Part shown: positions 11,516 through 22,254 of the stretch, piece by piece | Layout: each line of letters opens with the position of its first letter | How positions within the stretch are numbered: the first letter of the stretch is position 1 | From: Pegoplata infirma | Taxonomy: Eukaryota > Arthropoda > Insecta > Diptera > Anthomyiidae | NCBI GenBank assembly: GCA_963921195.1 | Contig: OY992540.1 | Location: 23,324,262-23,388,261, forward strand | Length of the DNA: 64,000 bases | Direction: 5' to 3' | Made by a program: the position numbers and the translations under genes | Notes under the pieces: model-generated | Told to the model about the DNA's origin: nothing | Seen by the model: only the letters and a program-made list of their open reading frames with translations | Databases searched by the model: none

Positions 11516-12260
11516 ACTTCAGACACTCTTAATACTCTAAAAACTAATTTTTAGTTAGATCAGACAAAGTTAAAAAATCTAGCCGCCATATTGTTTCCGC
11601 CATATTGAATTTTATCCGTTCGATTTTAAGATAACAGACCCGGAAATTTACTAGGCCACACTTTCAGCTAGCTTCAACAAAGAAAAGGAATATATATTTT
11701 TAATTACTTGTAACAAACTTTACTAAGCCTATTTAGTCCGCCATTTTGTTTTTCAAAATTCACGTCAGTAATTCAGATTCACTAACCCCAAGGCCCCCTT
11801 AATACAAAATTTGAGTTAAGTCGGACAATTATTAAAAAAATTTGTCCGCCATATTGGATGCGCCATTTTATTTTTTTCGTTTTTAGTTAAATTTTGAAAT
11901 CAGCGACCCCGAAATACCCTAGAAGCACATTTTCAGCCGAATCCAACAACGATAAAGACTTTTGGCCGGAGTTGGATCATTCTTTAAACTTTAAGAAGCA
12001 TATTTAGTCCGCCATTTTGTTTTTAAAAATTCGGAGTAGCAATTCTTATTCAGTAACTCCAAGACCCGCATTAAACAAAATTTGAGTTCAATCGGACAAT
12101 TTAAAAAAAAAAAAATTGTCCGCCATATTGGATCCGCCATTTTTATTTTTTTGGTTTTCAGCTAAATTTTGAAATCAGCGACCTCGAATTCCTTTAGAAG
12201 CACATTTTCAGACGGATTCAACAACGATAAAGACTTTTGGCCGGAATTGGATCATGCTGG
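11516..12260. repeat. Tandem repeat, ~270-base unit, ~3 copies
   Basis: 'atttagtccgccattttgtt' occurs at 11731 and 12002. 'gtccgccatattggatncgc' occurs near 11845 and 12119, with a diverged third copy ('agccgccatattg') at 11581. 'cgataaagacttttggccgg' also recurs. A related 'gccatattggatccgc' motif family is at 63350-63570. Non-coding, unclassified. Confidence 0.75.
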
Positions 12261-12267
12261 CCCTGTG

Positions 12268-12386
12268 TGCAATGGGTAGAAAGCTTTAAAATGGTATTAC
12301 TCTGGAACGGTATAAGCGAATTTAAAAATTATTGTCTCTAAATTATAAAGAATTAATTTATCTTTCAAACTGCATTATTACTTTTT
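12268..12386. repeat. Inverted partner of the repeat at 9748-9862
   Basis: 'gctttaaaatggtattactc' and 'atttatctttcaaactgcat' are reverse complements of 9748-9862. The pair lies 2.5 kb apart in inverted orientation, with HINE copy B and the 270-base tandem between. Confidence 0.65.
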
Positions 12387-14017
12387 TTAACTTTCAAAGA
12401 AATTTTAAAAGTTACAAAGCGTTATTTTCAAAATTTATGGAAAATTAACGAAAAAATCTAATGTAGGGTACCCAAATGAAAAGTGTTGCCAAAACTAATA
12501 GTTTATGCACACAAAAATAAAGTTTGGACAATTTTCTTTAAAAATGTTACCAAAGCAGTGAAGAAACTCGTTATTATTGACGATTTTATAAACAAAGTTT
12601 AAAAAATTGTCAGCAAAGCGGTTTTTCAGCAAAAAATCGATTTGCGCGACCTTTTCCGAAAAATCTGAAAAAAATTTCAAAAATACTTTACCCTATAAGC
12701 TTTCAAATTATGCTTGAGCCCGGACAACTTTTTTTTCCTTTAAAACAAATGTGCAAAAGTATAGGGTCACCCCCGACTCCATTTATTTTTGGAGCTATTT
12801 GAATTTCGCGGATTTCAAGGAATTTGAGTTTTTAACAATATTATTTTTTATATTCTTTACAAAACAACTTAAAAAACCATTTATGCCAATTAAAAAAATA
12901 TGTGTAAAAAATATAAAAAAAATCATGCCCAAAAAAGACTTCCATTTTTTTGTACAAAAAATATTTTATTTCAACGCTTTTTTAAAAAGCGCTCAATGGT
13001 CTTAAAAAATAACAATAAAAAGCGTTTAAATTTATCAAAAAATAGATAAATTGTACTGATTGTTATTAAAACTCTCTAAAAAACACCCGCTCTCTTTAGC
13101 ACTCTCTTTATATCTCTTTGCTTGTTCCCTTTTCCTTATATTTTTTTTGCAAATGTTATTGTTTTTATTTAAACTTTACTCTCACTCAAGGACACTTTTA
13201 GCTGTAAACGTGTAAAATTTGTATTGTATGGTATTATTACTATATTTTCATTTATAATTCTTTTTTGTTGTGTTGTTATCATAGTTTTTTTTTTTTGCAT
13301 TTTTTTGTTATTATTATTTCTATTGCCAAAACATTTTGTAAACTTTTTTTCACATTGTTTTTATTTTCTTGTTTTTTTTTTTTCTTGTTTTTTTTTTTTA
13401 GGCTGGAAAAAAATATAAAAAAATAAACAAAATAGAAAAAATCTAGTAAGATATGTAAGTATGAGTGTGTGTACTTATATGTGTGTATAAAACAAGCTTA
13501 TGTTTTACAAAATATGTATAAAAATAAGATAACACTAGTGTTTTATGTGTTTGATATAGTAGTGTTAGTGTTTTTGAGCTAAGTAGTGTTAGTGTTTTCA
13601 TATTTACATTCTATTCACCATGTTTTAACTAACATCCATCTAACTGAAAGGACATTCACACACTTACAAATGTACATGTATAAGTAACACAGTGTCCTTA
13701 TTTTTTTTATTGTTATTTTTATTTTTGTTTTTATGCGTTGTTTGTGGTACAATTCTTTTTAATATTCTTCATCAAATTGATGTTTTTTTTTCTACTTTTG
13801 GTTTTGGCAGCTACTTTACTGTTTTTGTTAATATTTTTTTTATAACATCTTTTTTTTATTTCTTGTGTTATTTACATTTTGTTTCAGTTTATGCTTGTTT
13901 GTTATAATTATTTAGCTCTTAAACATTGTTTTATTTATAAATGAAAATATTTTATCACATGGAAAATGACACAAATTAGAAAAATATGTATAAACAATGG
14001 AAATTGTTTTTTTTTTT
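12387..14017. other. T-rich sequence, no gene
   Basis: Several T-rich open frames (for example 13224-13418) translate to Phe/Leu runs from poly-T and are not genes. 'agtgttagtgtttt' recurs three times at ~13545-13600, and a short TG-rich stretch lies near 13460. Nothing else is recognisable. Confidence 0.55.
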
Positions 14018-14175
14018 AATACCCTCAATTGAGTAATAGAGGGTGTATATAATTTTGTCATTCTAAACGTAACACAACAAAATATATTTAAATAGGTCTA
14101 GGATACCATTAGGAATAAATATTTTTAGGTCGATTTCTTGGTCGATTTTAAGTTGATCAAGCAACTTCCTTGTGA
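14018..14175 (+). mobile_element. HINE / mini-me-like element, 5' fragment C
   Basis: 'ataccctcaattgag', 'tagagggtgtatataatttt', 'gtcattctaaacgtaacac' and 'ggtctaggataccat' match the 5' portion of the other copies. The (GTCY)n tract is lost. It is decayed compared with the copies at 21-27 kb. Confidence 0.6.
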
Positions 14176-14559
14176 CGAAACTAAAAGATTGTGTTATTGT
14201 AACACAACTGCGATATTGTGCAGAAATTAGAAGAAATTACATATCGTGCTTTACGACTTGGAATTTTTACCCTTTTCCCTAAGGGTAAAAACTTCTAATA
14301 TTGTTTGTGTAATTTCGTTAAATAGTTTTTGTTTAGTTTAGAAAACCAAAAATGCAACTTTCCATCTTTACTATTTCCTTCTTTACAATTTTTGCTTTAC
14401 AACCGGACCAAAATATTCTGACAAGGGAAGTATGTCAACCATTATGAACCGATTTGCCTGAAATTTAAAATATATTTAAAACAATTTAAAACAATTAATA
14501 AAACATTTGAAAACCATCCCAGTAATAATTCATTCGTTTTAACAAATATTAACATTTAT

Positions 14560-14841
14560 TTTTTTATTGTTAATAAAATTTTCTAAAATAAATAATATTG
14601 AAAATTAAAAAATAACGTCACTTTAATTTGTTTTTTAGCAACAAATTCGAAAAAAATAACCTACGAAAACATTAAAAATTAATGATTGTTGTGTTATTTT
14701 TAACAACAAATGAAAAAAAAATACCAATGAAACCATTAAAAATGAATGATTTCGTAAGTTATTTTTACAATTTTTCTATTGAATTTTATTTTAAAAAATT
14801 TTCTAATAAAATTTTTAGGGAATCGATCCCACAATCAACTA
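14560..14841 (-). repeat. tRNA-like SINE repeat, left part, split by Tc1 insertion
   Basis: This segment matches 793-970: 'aaaacattaaaaatnaatga' motifs, then 'gggaatcgatcccacaatc' (a B-box-like block on the minus strand). It stops at 14841 in the middle of the tRNA-like block. The block continues at 16443 ('tacattctggtcag ... actctaccc'), after the 1601-base transposon. Confidence 0.75.
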
Positions 14842-14849
14842 CCTAAGAC

Positions 14850-14866
14850 AAATAATTATATGTGCA
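14850..14866 (+). promoter_or_regulatory. Terminal direct repeat, left outer (putative transposase site)
   Basis: The 17-mer 'aaataattatatgtgca' occurs four times in the element: here, at 15024-15040, and as its complement at 16251-16267 and 16418-16434. Two repeats per ~200-base terminus is the IR/DR layout of Minos- and Sleeping-Beauty-type Tc1 elements, where such repeats are transposase binding sites. Binding is inferred. Confidence 0.65.
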
Positions 14867-15023
14867 TTTTTTATATTGAGTTATAGGAAAGAAAAGAAAT
14901 TATTTTTTTATATTTTATTATGTTTATATATAAGCATTAAAATCATAAACATTTTAATTTTATACCTTATTTTTTAAAACTGAAAATAACGATAAAGGAA
15001 ATACTTCATATATTTTCTATAGA

Positions 15024-15040
15024 AAATAATTATATGTGCA
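15024..15040 (+). promoter_or_regulatory. Terminal direct repeat, left inner
   Basis: This is the inner copy of the 17-mer core 'aaataattatatgtgca', about 174 bases inside the left outer copy. Confidence 0.6.
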
Positions 15041-15210
15041 TAGAAGAAAATTCCTATATATTCTTTTTGATTTGCAATGTAATTAAGTATTTTGTGAAAA
15101 TTTGTGTTCGCCTTGTGTATTTAAACTTTTTTAAGCCTAGGAGGCATATAACCCGCCAAGGTTTTTAATGTACCAATACCCCTTGTCCCCCGTTTTGTCA
15201 GTATTTAAAG

Positions 15211-15640
15211 TTAAAGTCCTTTAATGGTCTTGTACGTCTTTGACTTTGAAATGACCTTGGCACAAAAGGTCCTAAAGAGGAATTTAATTGGGTGAAGGTC
15301 GGGACTAATGGCTGACCTCTTCCATACTGGTATGTTGTGCGCATATAGGAAGTTTTTTGTCAAACGAGTGACATGGATTTGAGCGTTATCTTGTGAGAAT
15401 GTCCAATTATCTCCATACAGTTCGGTAGCAAAGTCTATTAAATGGTCCCCAACAAGTAAAAATATATTTTTGCACTATTTTTATTGAAAACAAATCATAT
15501 TCAAACCCTTCTTCATGACCCAAATGTATCTTATTCCATAACGGATTCCAAACTGTGCTTTCGAAAATTGCACGTTTGGCGAAATTGTGTTAAATCTCTA
15601 CAAGAGAAGTGGTGACCATCATTAATTTAACTTTTTTTCG
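15211..15640 (-). pseudogene. Tc1-family transposase C-terminal fragment, left arm
   Basis: Translated on the minus strand, the frame shows DFATELYGDNWTFSQDNAQI, then IHVT, then 'SAISPDLHPI', ending in a stop at 15211-15213. 'QDNA' with following H is the second catalytic aspartate region of Tc1 transposases, and 'SPDLHPI' matches the family's SPDLNPIE motif. The third catalytic acidic residue appears as K (PIK). The upstream part towards the palindrome centre shows a diverged VMVWG-like region and is broken. The N-terminal DNA-binding domains and first catalytic aspartate are absent. Confidence 0.7.
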
Positions 15641-15655
15641 TCTTATTTAGTGATA

Positions 15656-16081
15656 AAAAAAGTTTAATTTGAATGGAAATGATCGTCAACACCAATATTG
15701 GAGAGATTTAAGACAGCCGCGCCAAACGTGCTATTTGCAAAATCACGGTTGCGAATCCGTTATGGTATGGGGTGCATTTGGATGAAGAGGACGGTTCCGA
15801 ATATGATTTGCCCATACTAAAAATAATGCAAAAATATAATTTTACTTGTTCGGGAACATTTAATAGACTTTGCTAGCGAACTGTGTGGAGATAATTGGAC
15901 ATTCCACCAAGACAACGCTCCAATCCATGTAACTGGTATGATAAAAAACTTGTTTAATGCGCCCAGCATACCAGTATTGAAGTGGCCAGGCATTAGTCCT
16001 GACATAAACCTAACTAAATTCCTCCTTAGGACCCTTTCTGCCAAGGTCGTTTCAAGGTCAAAGCGGTACACTACGCGCTAA
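15656..16081 (+). pseudogene. Tc1-family transposase C-terminal fragment, right arm
   Basis: On the plus strand, 'ESVMVWGAFG' (Tc1 family GxVMVWG motif) runs into a TGA at 15783-15785. The frame then shifts and continues from ~15845 as EHLIDFASELCGDNWTF, HQDNAPIHVT, 'KWPGISPDINLTKF', to a stop at 16079-16081. The QDNA and SPD(I/L)N motifs are retained; the E of NPIE is replaced by K in the context 'NLTKF'. It is the mirror image of 15211-15640, so both are copies of one ancestral gene 3' end. They have diverged independently, so the inverted duplication is not very recent. Confidence 0.7.
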
Positions 16082-16250
16082 GGACTTAAATTTGCGATAT
16101 TGACGAAACGAGGGACAAATGGTATTGGCACATTAAAAAACTTGATTGGTTTTATGCCTCGTAGTCTTAAACAAGTATAAATATTCATTAAATATTCATA
16201 TAACCTAATTATATTGTATATTAAAAAGAAAATATATGAATTATCCTTTA

Positions 16251-16267
16251 TGCACATATAATTATTT
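16251..16267 (-). promoter_or_regulatory. Terminal direct repeat, right inner
   Basis: Complement of the 17-mer core described at 14850-14866, at the mirror position of 15024-15040. Confidence 0.6.
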
Positions 16268-16417
16268 TCTATGAAGTATATTTTCATTCCTTATTTTCTG
16301 TATTAAAAAATAAAGTTTAAAATTAATGTTTTTATGATTTTAAATCTTACTTAAAAACATAACAACCAAACTTGAAAAAATATTTTGTTTTCTTTCCTAT
16401 AACTCAATATAATACAG

Positions 16418-16434
16418 TGCACATATAATTATTT
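16418..16434 (-). promoter_or_regulatory. Terminal direct repeat, right outer
   Basis: Complement of the same 17-mer core, eight bases from the right end of the palindromic element. Confidence 0.65.
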
Positions 16435-16442
16435 GTCTAAGG

Positions 16443-16490
16443 TACATTCTGGTCAGAAACTCTACCCATAGTGACAAAGTCACTAGTTTT
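16443..16490 (-). repeat. tRNA-like SINE repeat, right part after Tc1 insertion
   Basis: 'tacattctggtcag' and 'actctacccatagtgacaaa' continue the block interrupted at 14841 (compare 718-760). The A-box-like motif is here but has changed ('cccatagtgaca' versus 'cccatcgtgcca'). Confidence 0.7.
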
Positions 16491-16502
16491 AAAAAAGTTG
16501 CA

Positions 16503-17150
16503 GGACGCCACCTCAGTTTGACTATATAAGCTAACGATTAACGAAAAAGAAGACAAGAATTACTATTTTCATTTTCTGAAAACCAAAAGTTTTAATAACT
16601 TGGTTTTGTAACTTCGATAATAATTCACCTCGTGGTGAATAAAACTGTTTTTCACCAGCTGGTGTATAAAAAGTAACATATTTATTTTTCAACAAAAAAA
16701 AAATTTTAATCAATTTTTTTTTTTTTTTTGTTCATAATTTTTTTTTTTTTATATCACATTTTTTTTTTCATCTATTTTTTTCATAAATTTTTTGTTTTTT
16801 TGATCAAACTTTTTTTTCATCAATTTTTTAATCAAATTTTTTTTTTATCAAAATTTTTTTTTCATCAAATTTTTTTTTTCATCAATTTTTTTTTCATAAA
16901 TTTTTTTTTCATCAAATTTTTTTTTCATCAAATTTTTTTTTCATTAATTTTTTTTATCATATTTTTTTTCATCAAATTCTTTTATCAAATTTTTTATTAT
17001 CAATTTTTTTTTTTTCACCAATTTTTTTTTCATCAATTTTTTTGTACATAAAAAAATTTTTGTTTTCATCAAAAAAATTCATCAAAAACTTTTTTTCATC
17101 AAAATTTTTTTCACCAAAAATTTTGGGTTCATTAAATTTTTTTAACATAA
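16503..17150. repeat. Dispersed repeat with (ttttttcatcaaa)n tail
   Basis: 'acgccacctcagtttgacta' and 'aaccaaaagttttaataact' match 61440-61530 in order. In both places this unit is followed by an array of 'tttttttcatcaaa' monomers (here ~16730-17150). The Phe-rich open frame at 16728-17051 is the array read as codons and is not a gene. Confidence 0.65.
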
Positions 17151-17295
17151 TTTAGTTTTTCGTGAAAAAATATAATTTTTTTACCAAAACTACTTTTCCA
17201 CCAAGTCTAAGCTTTTCGCATAAAAATTTTCCATTTGTTTATCAAATGTACATAAAACAATTGAGATTGATATATTTTTGGTGTCGAATATTTTA

Positions 17296-17529
17296 TACAC
17301 TCAAAATAATTCTACAGTAAAAGGTTTAGTAAGTGATTTTGTACAAAAATCTACTAATTATTTACTAGTTTTGGTATCTTCAAAGTACTAAAATTAATAA
17401 TTTTTACTGGTTTTCAATAAATTTAGTAAAAAAATTTAGTATTGGTTACCAATTTCTGCACTAGGTCCTTTTGAACTAAAATTTAGTTAAATTTTTAGTA
17501 TTAAATACCCACGTTTTTTTTTGGGTGTA
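17296..17529. repeat. TA-flanked MITE, 230 bases
   Basis: TA-CACTCAAAA at 17296 and its imperfect complement 'ttttttttgggtg'-TA ending at 17529 bound ~230 bases. The interior is rich in 'tttagta'/'tactaaa' motifs in both orientations. The termini resemble those of the larger MITE at 18943-19762, suggesting one family. Confidence 0.55.
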
Positions 17530-17787
17530 CTCTCCAAAATGTAAAAAAACTTTTTTCACTTATTTTTGCACTCACGAAATGTACAGCTCTTTTGGTTTTT
17601 TTAATGGGGTCCTCGACTGATATTTCAATTCGTTTTGCATGGAATAGCAAAATAATATAACATTATTTTTTCTAAAAAAACTTTGCTTTGGCAAGTACAC
17701 CCAAATCTTCCGCAAAACATTATCATGATTTAATGTTTTGGGCAAGAGTACAAAATTCGCAGGCATTTTTGTCTTTTTGTCTACAAA

Positions 17788-18012
17788 AGGTAAAAACTAA
17801 TGACTTTTCTTTAAAAAATGCCTACAATAAAAAAATAACAGAAATCATTAAAAATTCAAGAAAATTCACTTATCTTTACTTAAAGAACAAAAATAAATGA
17901 CTTTAAAAATTGAGTGCTAATGAAAGTCGCTATTTTCTATATTGTTAATAGTCATTTGAACATTACGGTTTTTCTTTTAAAAACAACAAAACATAAAACT
18001 TTTTAAATAAAC
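17788..18012. repeat. Dispersed AT-rich repeat (partner at 1086-1370)
   Basis: This is the right-hand end of the composite repeat also seen at 600-1370. In this copy it lies 1.3 kb after the tRNA-like block because other repeats are inserted between. Confidence 0.6.
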
Positions 18013-18407
18013 TATATTTAAAAAAAAAATGGCCACTTCAAGTTCTAGAGAATTTAATACTCTACAAATAATTTGTTCATCAAAATTGGTTCAGTAGTTT
18101 TTGCTGTATAACAGCAGCCGATTTTGTTCTTTAAAAAAACATTCTAGAATTGAGTGGCAACCCTGGAAATTCTTGTTAACCAAATTTTGTGTTATAAATT
18201 TTTAAAATTATTGCAATACTTAATTTTTCAAATATAATAACAGGATTTAAAAATACTGCATATTTATTTTTTATAGCTGTTTTTATAACTGATAAAAAAA
18301 TCTAAAATGGCTAAAAAAAACGGCTAAGAGCTAAATGGATTTTTCTACAGCTAAACGAGTTCAAAAGGAGCTAAATCTAGCCGGAAAATGGCAAAAATGG
18401 CAACACT
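18013..18407. other. AT-rich sequence, no feature seen
   Basis: 'gctaaaaaaaacggctaaga' and 'agctaaatctagccggaaaa' give slight internal repetition near 18300-18390. No gene, no recognised repeat family. Confidence 0.5.
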
Positions 18408-18925
18408 GACCCTCCACAATGCCCTTTTTAAGTGAAAACAATTTTCCAACGTGAAAAAATAACATTTTTGATTAGAAATATTTTATTTTGTGTAAAAGAA
18501 CTTTTTTAAAATAATTTTTGCAAAAAAAAAAATAATTTACTTAATTTATTTTGAGTGTAAAATTTGTTTTGAATGTAAAATTTTTCGAGTGTATTTTTTT
18601 TTTTTTAATGTAAAAATATTTTTGAGTGACAAAAATACGTTATAAAATATTTTTGTGACTCACTAATGTTTTTAAAACATGTTTAACGGGGTTTCAACAC
18701 GTGAATTTAAGGTGAACCTAATCTGAAATTCACGGTTTTGCTAATACCTTTTGAACCACTGAACCGATTTGGCTGAAATTCTATATGAACTAGGTCAGGG
18801 GAACAAAAAATATATATGCCAAGCTTCAGCATTCTCAGAATTAAGCGTGTTTTTTTTGTTGTAAATTCACGAAAAACCATTCCCGAAATTAAGTTATTGT
18901 TTCTGTAAAGACAGTCGAGCTCAGG
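18408..18925 (-). mobile_element. HINE-like element, partial copy D
   Basis: 'ccctccacaatgcccttttt', 'gagtgtaaaat' repeats, 'cacgtgaatttaaggtgaa' and 'ttgaaccactgaaccgattt' match copies E (21537) and H (24126). The (GACA)n tract and the far end are missing. Confidence 0.6.
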
Positions 18926-18942
18926 CTCTAATTATAATTATG

Positions 18943-19762
18943 TACACTCAAAAAAATACGTTAGTAGATTTACTAATTTTTTTTTGCTAATGCTAGTTAC
19001 CTAACTTTTAGCAAATTTTTAGTTGAGATTAGCATGTTAGCAAAAAATTCTTGTAAACTTCATTTAGCACATTAACAATTTTAAACAAACTTTGAACTAA
19101 TTTCTTTTGCTAAATTTGAATTTGAGTTGACAACATTTTTACAAGATTATTTGCTAACATTAGCAAAAATAAATGGTAATTTTTTTTTTATTTTCAGAAA
19201 ACTTAAAATGGCGCTATCTCGGAAACTAAGCCAGATAGAGCAAAATGGAGGGCATTTTTGGTTCTTAGAATCTCCATACTTTCGCGGGTCCTCTTCACAT
19301 GTGTGGACCCTAATGGGCCCTAACTTTGGATCCAAAAAAGTTAGCATTCCCGAAAATTTTAAAATGCTCATATCTCGGTAAATATTGCAAGACACAAAGC
19401 TCTCCGAGTAATATTTTTGAAGTTATCGAGTTTTTTAATTCTCAATACCCCAGTGATCCCCTAAAATCACGTATCTCAAAAACTAAGCAAGGTAGAGCGA
19501 AACGGACACAAATTTTGGATCAAAAACTATGACGATTTTTAAGGAACCCAACAAGGTCTAGGCCCATCGGGGTCTGGACCTATTGGGTCCAAACCCAATG
19601 GGGTCCTCAAATGTGTTGAAATAAAAATTATTTCAGTTAACTAATTTTTAGCAAAACGTTTTTGCTAACTTTACCAAAAAATTGTGGGTTCAAAATCAGC
19701 AAATTTTCTTGTAGGTTTACAAGCTTTTTTGCTAACTTTACAGGTTTTTTTTTTTGAGTGTA
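18943..19762. repeat. TA-flanked MITE, ~816 bases
   Basis: TA-CACTCAAAAAAATAC at 18943 is mirrored by 'tttttttttttttgagtg'-TA ending at 19762. Subterminal 'ttagcaaa'/'tttgctaa' motifs are abundant in opposite orientations near both ends. The central ~400 bases are less AT-rich ('gggtcctcttcacatgtgtg', 'ggtctggacctattgggtcc') and give short open frames on both strands without recognisable domains. Confidence 0.65.
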
Positions 19763-20780
19763 TTATATTTTTTTTTTGATTTGTTATATATGGTTTTTGA
19801 ATTGAGAAAAGTGTGAAAGAAAAATTTTAATTTTTCTAAAAATTTAAGACATCCTGGTTTGTTTCTTACTAGTTTCATATTATCCAGTTATAATAATCTT
19901 CAGAAAAACTTTTAATGTCAAATTTATTTAGTTAATAGTCAATAAAACTCTATATGTGAAAATTATTTACAGGTCGCAGCCGACAAGGATTGAACTCATC
20001 ATCATCTGTAATACTTTGCTATTAACTGCATGTAACGTACAATCACTCTAGACCGATACGCCAAGTAGACTGTTAAGCAAGTATCAACTAAATCTGATTT
20101 TTTAATTCGAGTGTGGTTGTTGCTGTTGTTTTTTCTAACAGAAGAGTTGTTATTGTATTTTTTTCAAAAATTAAAACTTCGATCACCAGACGTAGCGGTT
20201 TAATGCTTTGATTTATCCCACATATGTTTTAAATCTATCTCAAGTGACTTGTTTTAAATAATTCAATAGCACATTTGTCTTTAACATTTCTTTAAACCAC
20301 TAATGAATAATTAATTACATTAAGTAAGTCATTAGCCTTAAGAATTTTAAATGGAATTTTACATACATTCCTAATGAGTAACACAAATCATTAATTTCGT
20401 GTCTTTTTTTCTTCAAAGTAATACACCATTTTTAAAATAAAAAATTTCCAATATTTAAAATGTAAAGAACAAAACATTTACAAATCTCCAGAGATCAATT
20501 CGTTTGTCATAAACAGTCATGTTTAAATGAGCATATAAATGTAATAATTTTTTTAATATCTTTAATAAACACAAAATTTTTAAATTTTTTTACTTCTTTG
20601 GGAGATGAAAGAAAAAAAAATTATTCAGGGAAAATAAAATAAACGCAAGGCATCGCTATAAAATTCCCAAAAGCATATGCTTTCAACATAAAAAAAAAAA
20701 CATATAAAAAAGCAACAACAACAACAACAACGGCAAAGCAACATAATATAACATCATATGAAAATATAACAACAAGTATA
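19763..20780. other. AT-rich sequence with one tRNA-like block
   Basis: Apart from the tRNA-like sequence at 19987-20063 and 'acaacaacaacaacaac' near 20710, nothing recognisable is seen. No gene is supported. Confidence 0.5.
19987..20063 (-). other. Possible tRNA-derived sequence
   Basis: On the minus strand TGGCGTATCGG (revcomp of 20053-20063) fits an A box, and GAGTTCAATCC (revcomp of 19987-19997) partly fits a B box. The spacing is within the range for tRNAs with long variable arms. It differs from the SINE blocks at 695 and 945. No convincing cloverleaf was drawn; it may be a SINE head or chance. Confidence 0.35.
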
Positions 20781-20794
20781 TATTGTTGTTACAA

Positions 20795-20796
<2 letters not shown>

Positions 20797-20840
<44 letters not shown>
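20797..20840. repeat. (GT)n microsatellite
   Basis: Uninterrupted GT dinucleotides run for about 44 bases. The minus-strand frame 20789-21013 that reads this as a His-Thr run is not a gene. Confidence 0.95.
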
Positions 20841-20842
<2 letters not shown>

Positions 20843-21536
20843 AAATATGGAAGTAGTAGTAGAATGAATATGTGTAAATAAAATATTACAATTTGTGTTT
20901 GGATAATATTGTTGCTGTTGTAAACATTTATTTTGTAGGTCCATTTCCGGTGAACTGTAAAAAAAAATTACCAAACGGATGTTGAAAATAAAAAACGAAA
21001 CACATGCAAACACACATACTTTCTATTGCATTGAGAGTGAGAGAAAAATTGTAAACTCAAAACATAAGTTATGGATATTTTAAAACACCTAAGGGATGTT
21101 CAAAGGACAATAACAACAACAAAACAACAACAATGTTATAATAATAACAAAACACACACATTCAAATAAACAAACATGTTGTTAAATATTTTAAAACATT
21201 AACTCGTAGCGTATGAGTAATGAATTTAGGAATATAAAGTATACGCATTTGGAATTTTAAATTTCAAATTTTAAATATATTAACATTTTTGAAAAAGGTA
21301 TTAACGGAATATGTTTTGCGTGGGTTAAAAGAGAAGGGATGATAACAAAAACTTTGAATTTTTGAAAGTTTTTTTTTGGCTTTAAATTTAAATAAATTTT
21401 CAACAGAATTTTTGTTAACATATTGAAGAGGAGTTTAAAACTTAAACACATACAACAAGAAAAAAATATTTGAAACTCAATCAAAAATTATTAATAAAAA
21501 ATCACATTTTCAAAAAATATTTGATAAATCAATTAA
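20841..21536. other. AT-rich sequence, no feature seen
   Basis: 'aacaacaaaacaacaacaat' near 21115 is simple sequence. No repeat family or credible reading frame was recognised. Confidence 0.55.
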
Positions 21537-22254
21537 AACAAGTAGAAAAGTTAAATTCGACTTGGCCGAATCCATGAATACCCTCCACAATGCCCTTTTT
21601 AAGTGATAGTAAATTTTCTAACGTAAAAAAAAAACATTTTTGATTTGAAATATTTTATTAAGTGTTTTTTTTTTTTTGAGTGTAAATTTTTTTTTGAGTA
21701 TAAAATCTTTTTTTACTGAAAACATTTTTTAGAGTGCATGTTTTTTTTAGTGTAAAAATATTTTTCAGTGACAAAAATACGTTGTAAAATATTTTGTGAC
21801 TTACTCATGTTTTTAAAACATGTTTAACGGGTTTTCAGCACGTGAATTTAAGGTGAAACTAATTTGAATTTCACGGTTTTGCTAATAACTTTTTAACCAC
21901 TTAACCGATTTGGCTGAAATGCAGTACGAACCAGGCCAGGGGAACGACAAATATATGTGCCAAGCTTCAGTATCCTCGGAATTGTTTTTCAAAAGTTAGC
22001 GTGTTTTATATCTCATAAATCACGAAAAACACTTGCCGAAATTCAGTCTTATGCTCATAATTTTTGAACCATTGAACAGATTTCACTGGATTGCAATACC
22101 AACCTGACCAGGTAAATGCCGAGCATATATGCCAAAAATCAGGAGCCTCCGTAAAGTCTTTCAAAAGTAAGCGTGTTTTCAACAGATAGACAGACAGACA
22201 GACGGACTGACATCACTAGATCGTCTTCAAATCTATCGAGGCTTATGAATATAC
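21537..22254 (-). mobile_element. HINE / mini-me-like element, copy E (truncated)
   Basis: It opens with 'aacaagtagaaaagttaaat' and the hairpin stem 'ttcgacttggccgaa', then 'ataccctccacaatgccc', an AT-rich block of 'gagtgtaaa' motifs, 'cacgtgaatttaagg', 'ttaaccgatttggctgaaat', and the (GACA)n tract 'agacagacagacagacgg'. It stops at 'gaatata' (22254), where intact copies continue 'tatactttatgggg'. Unrelated sequence follows. Confidence 0.7.

Larger units (their letters stand above)
14842..16442. mobile_element. Palindromic Tc1-like element (inverted dimer of a 3' half)
   Basis: The whole element is one large imperfect palindrome centred near 15642. The outermost 25 bases of the two ends match with one mismatch. 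Similarity continues through the ~230-base termini and into two oppositely oriented fragments of a Tc1-family transposase gene. TA lies at 14840-14841 and again at 16443-16444. Removing the element and one TA restores a sequence like that at 718-745. Both termini appear to derive from the same (3') end of a parent element. It is not autonomous as it stands, because the N-terminal transposase half is missing. Confidence 0.85.

Noticed and set aside
15817..16287. Minus-strand open frames in the right arm of the Tc1 palindrome
   Set aside because: The transposase remnant in this arm is on the plus strand; these are shadows.
16728..17051. 107-codon Phe-rich open frame
   Set aside because: Direct translation of the 'ttttttcatcaaa' array.
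19127..19532. Open frames on both strands in the GC-richer centre of the 18.9-kb MITE
   Set aside because: Overlapping frames in three phases, no recognisable transposase motif; treated as MITE interior.
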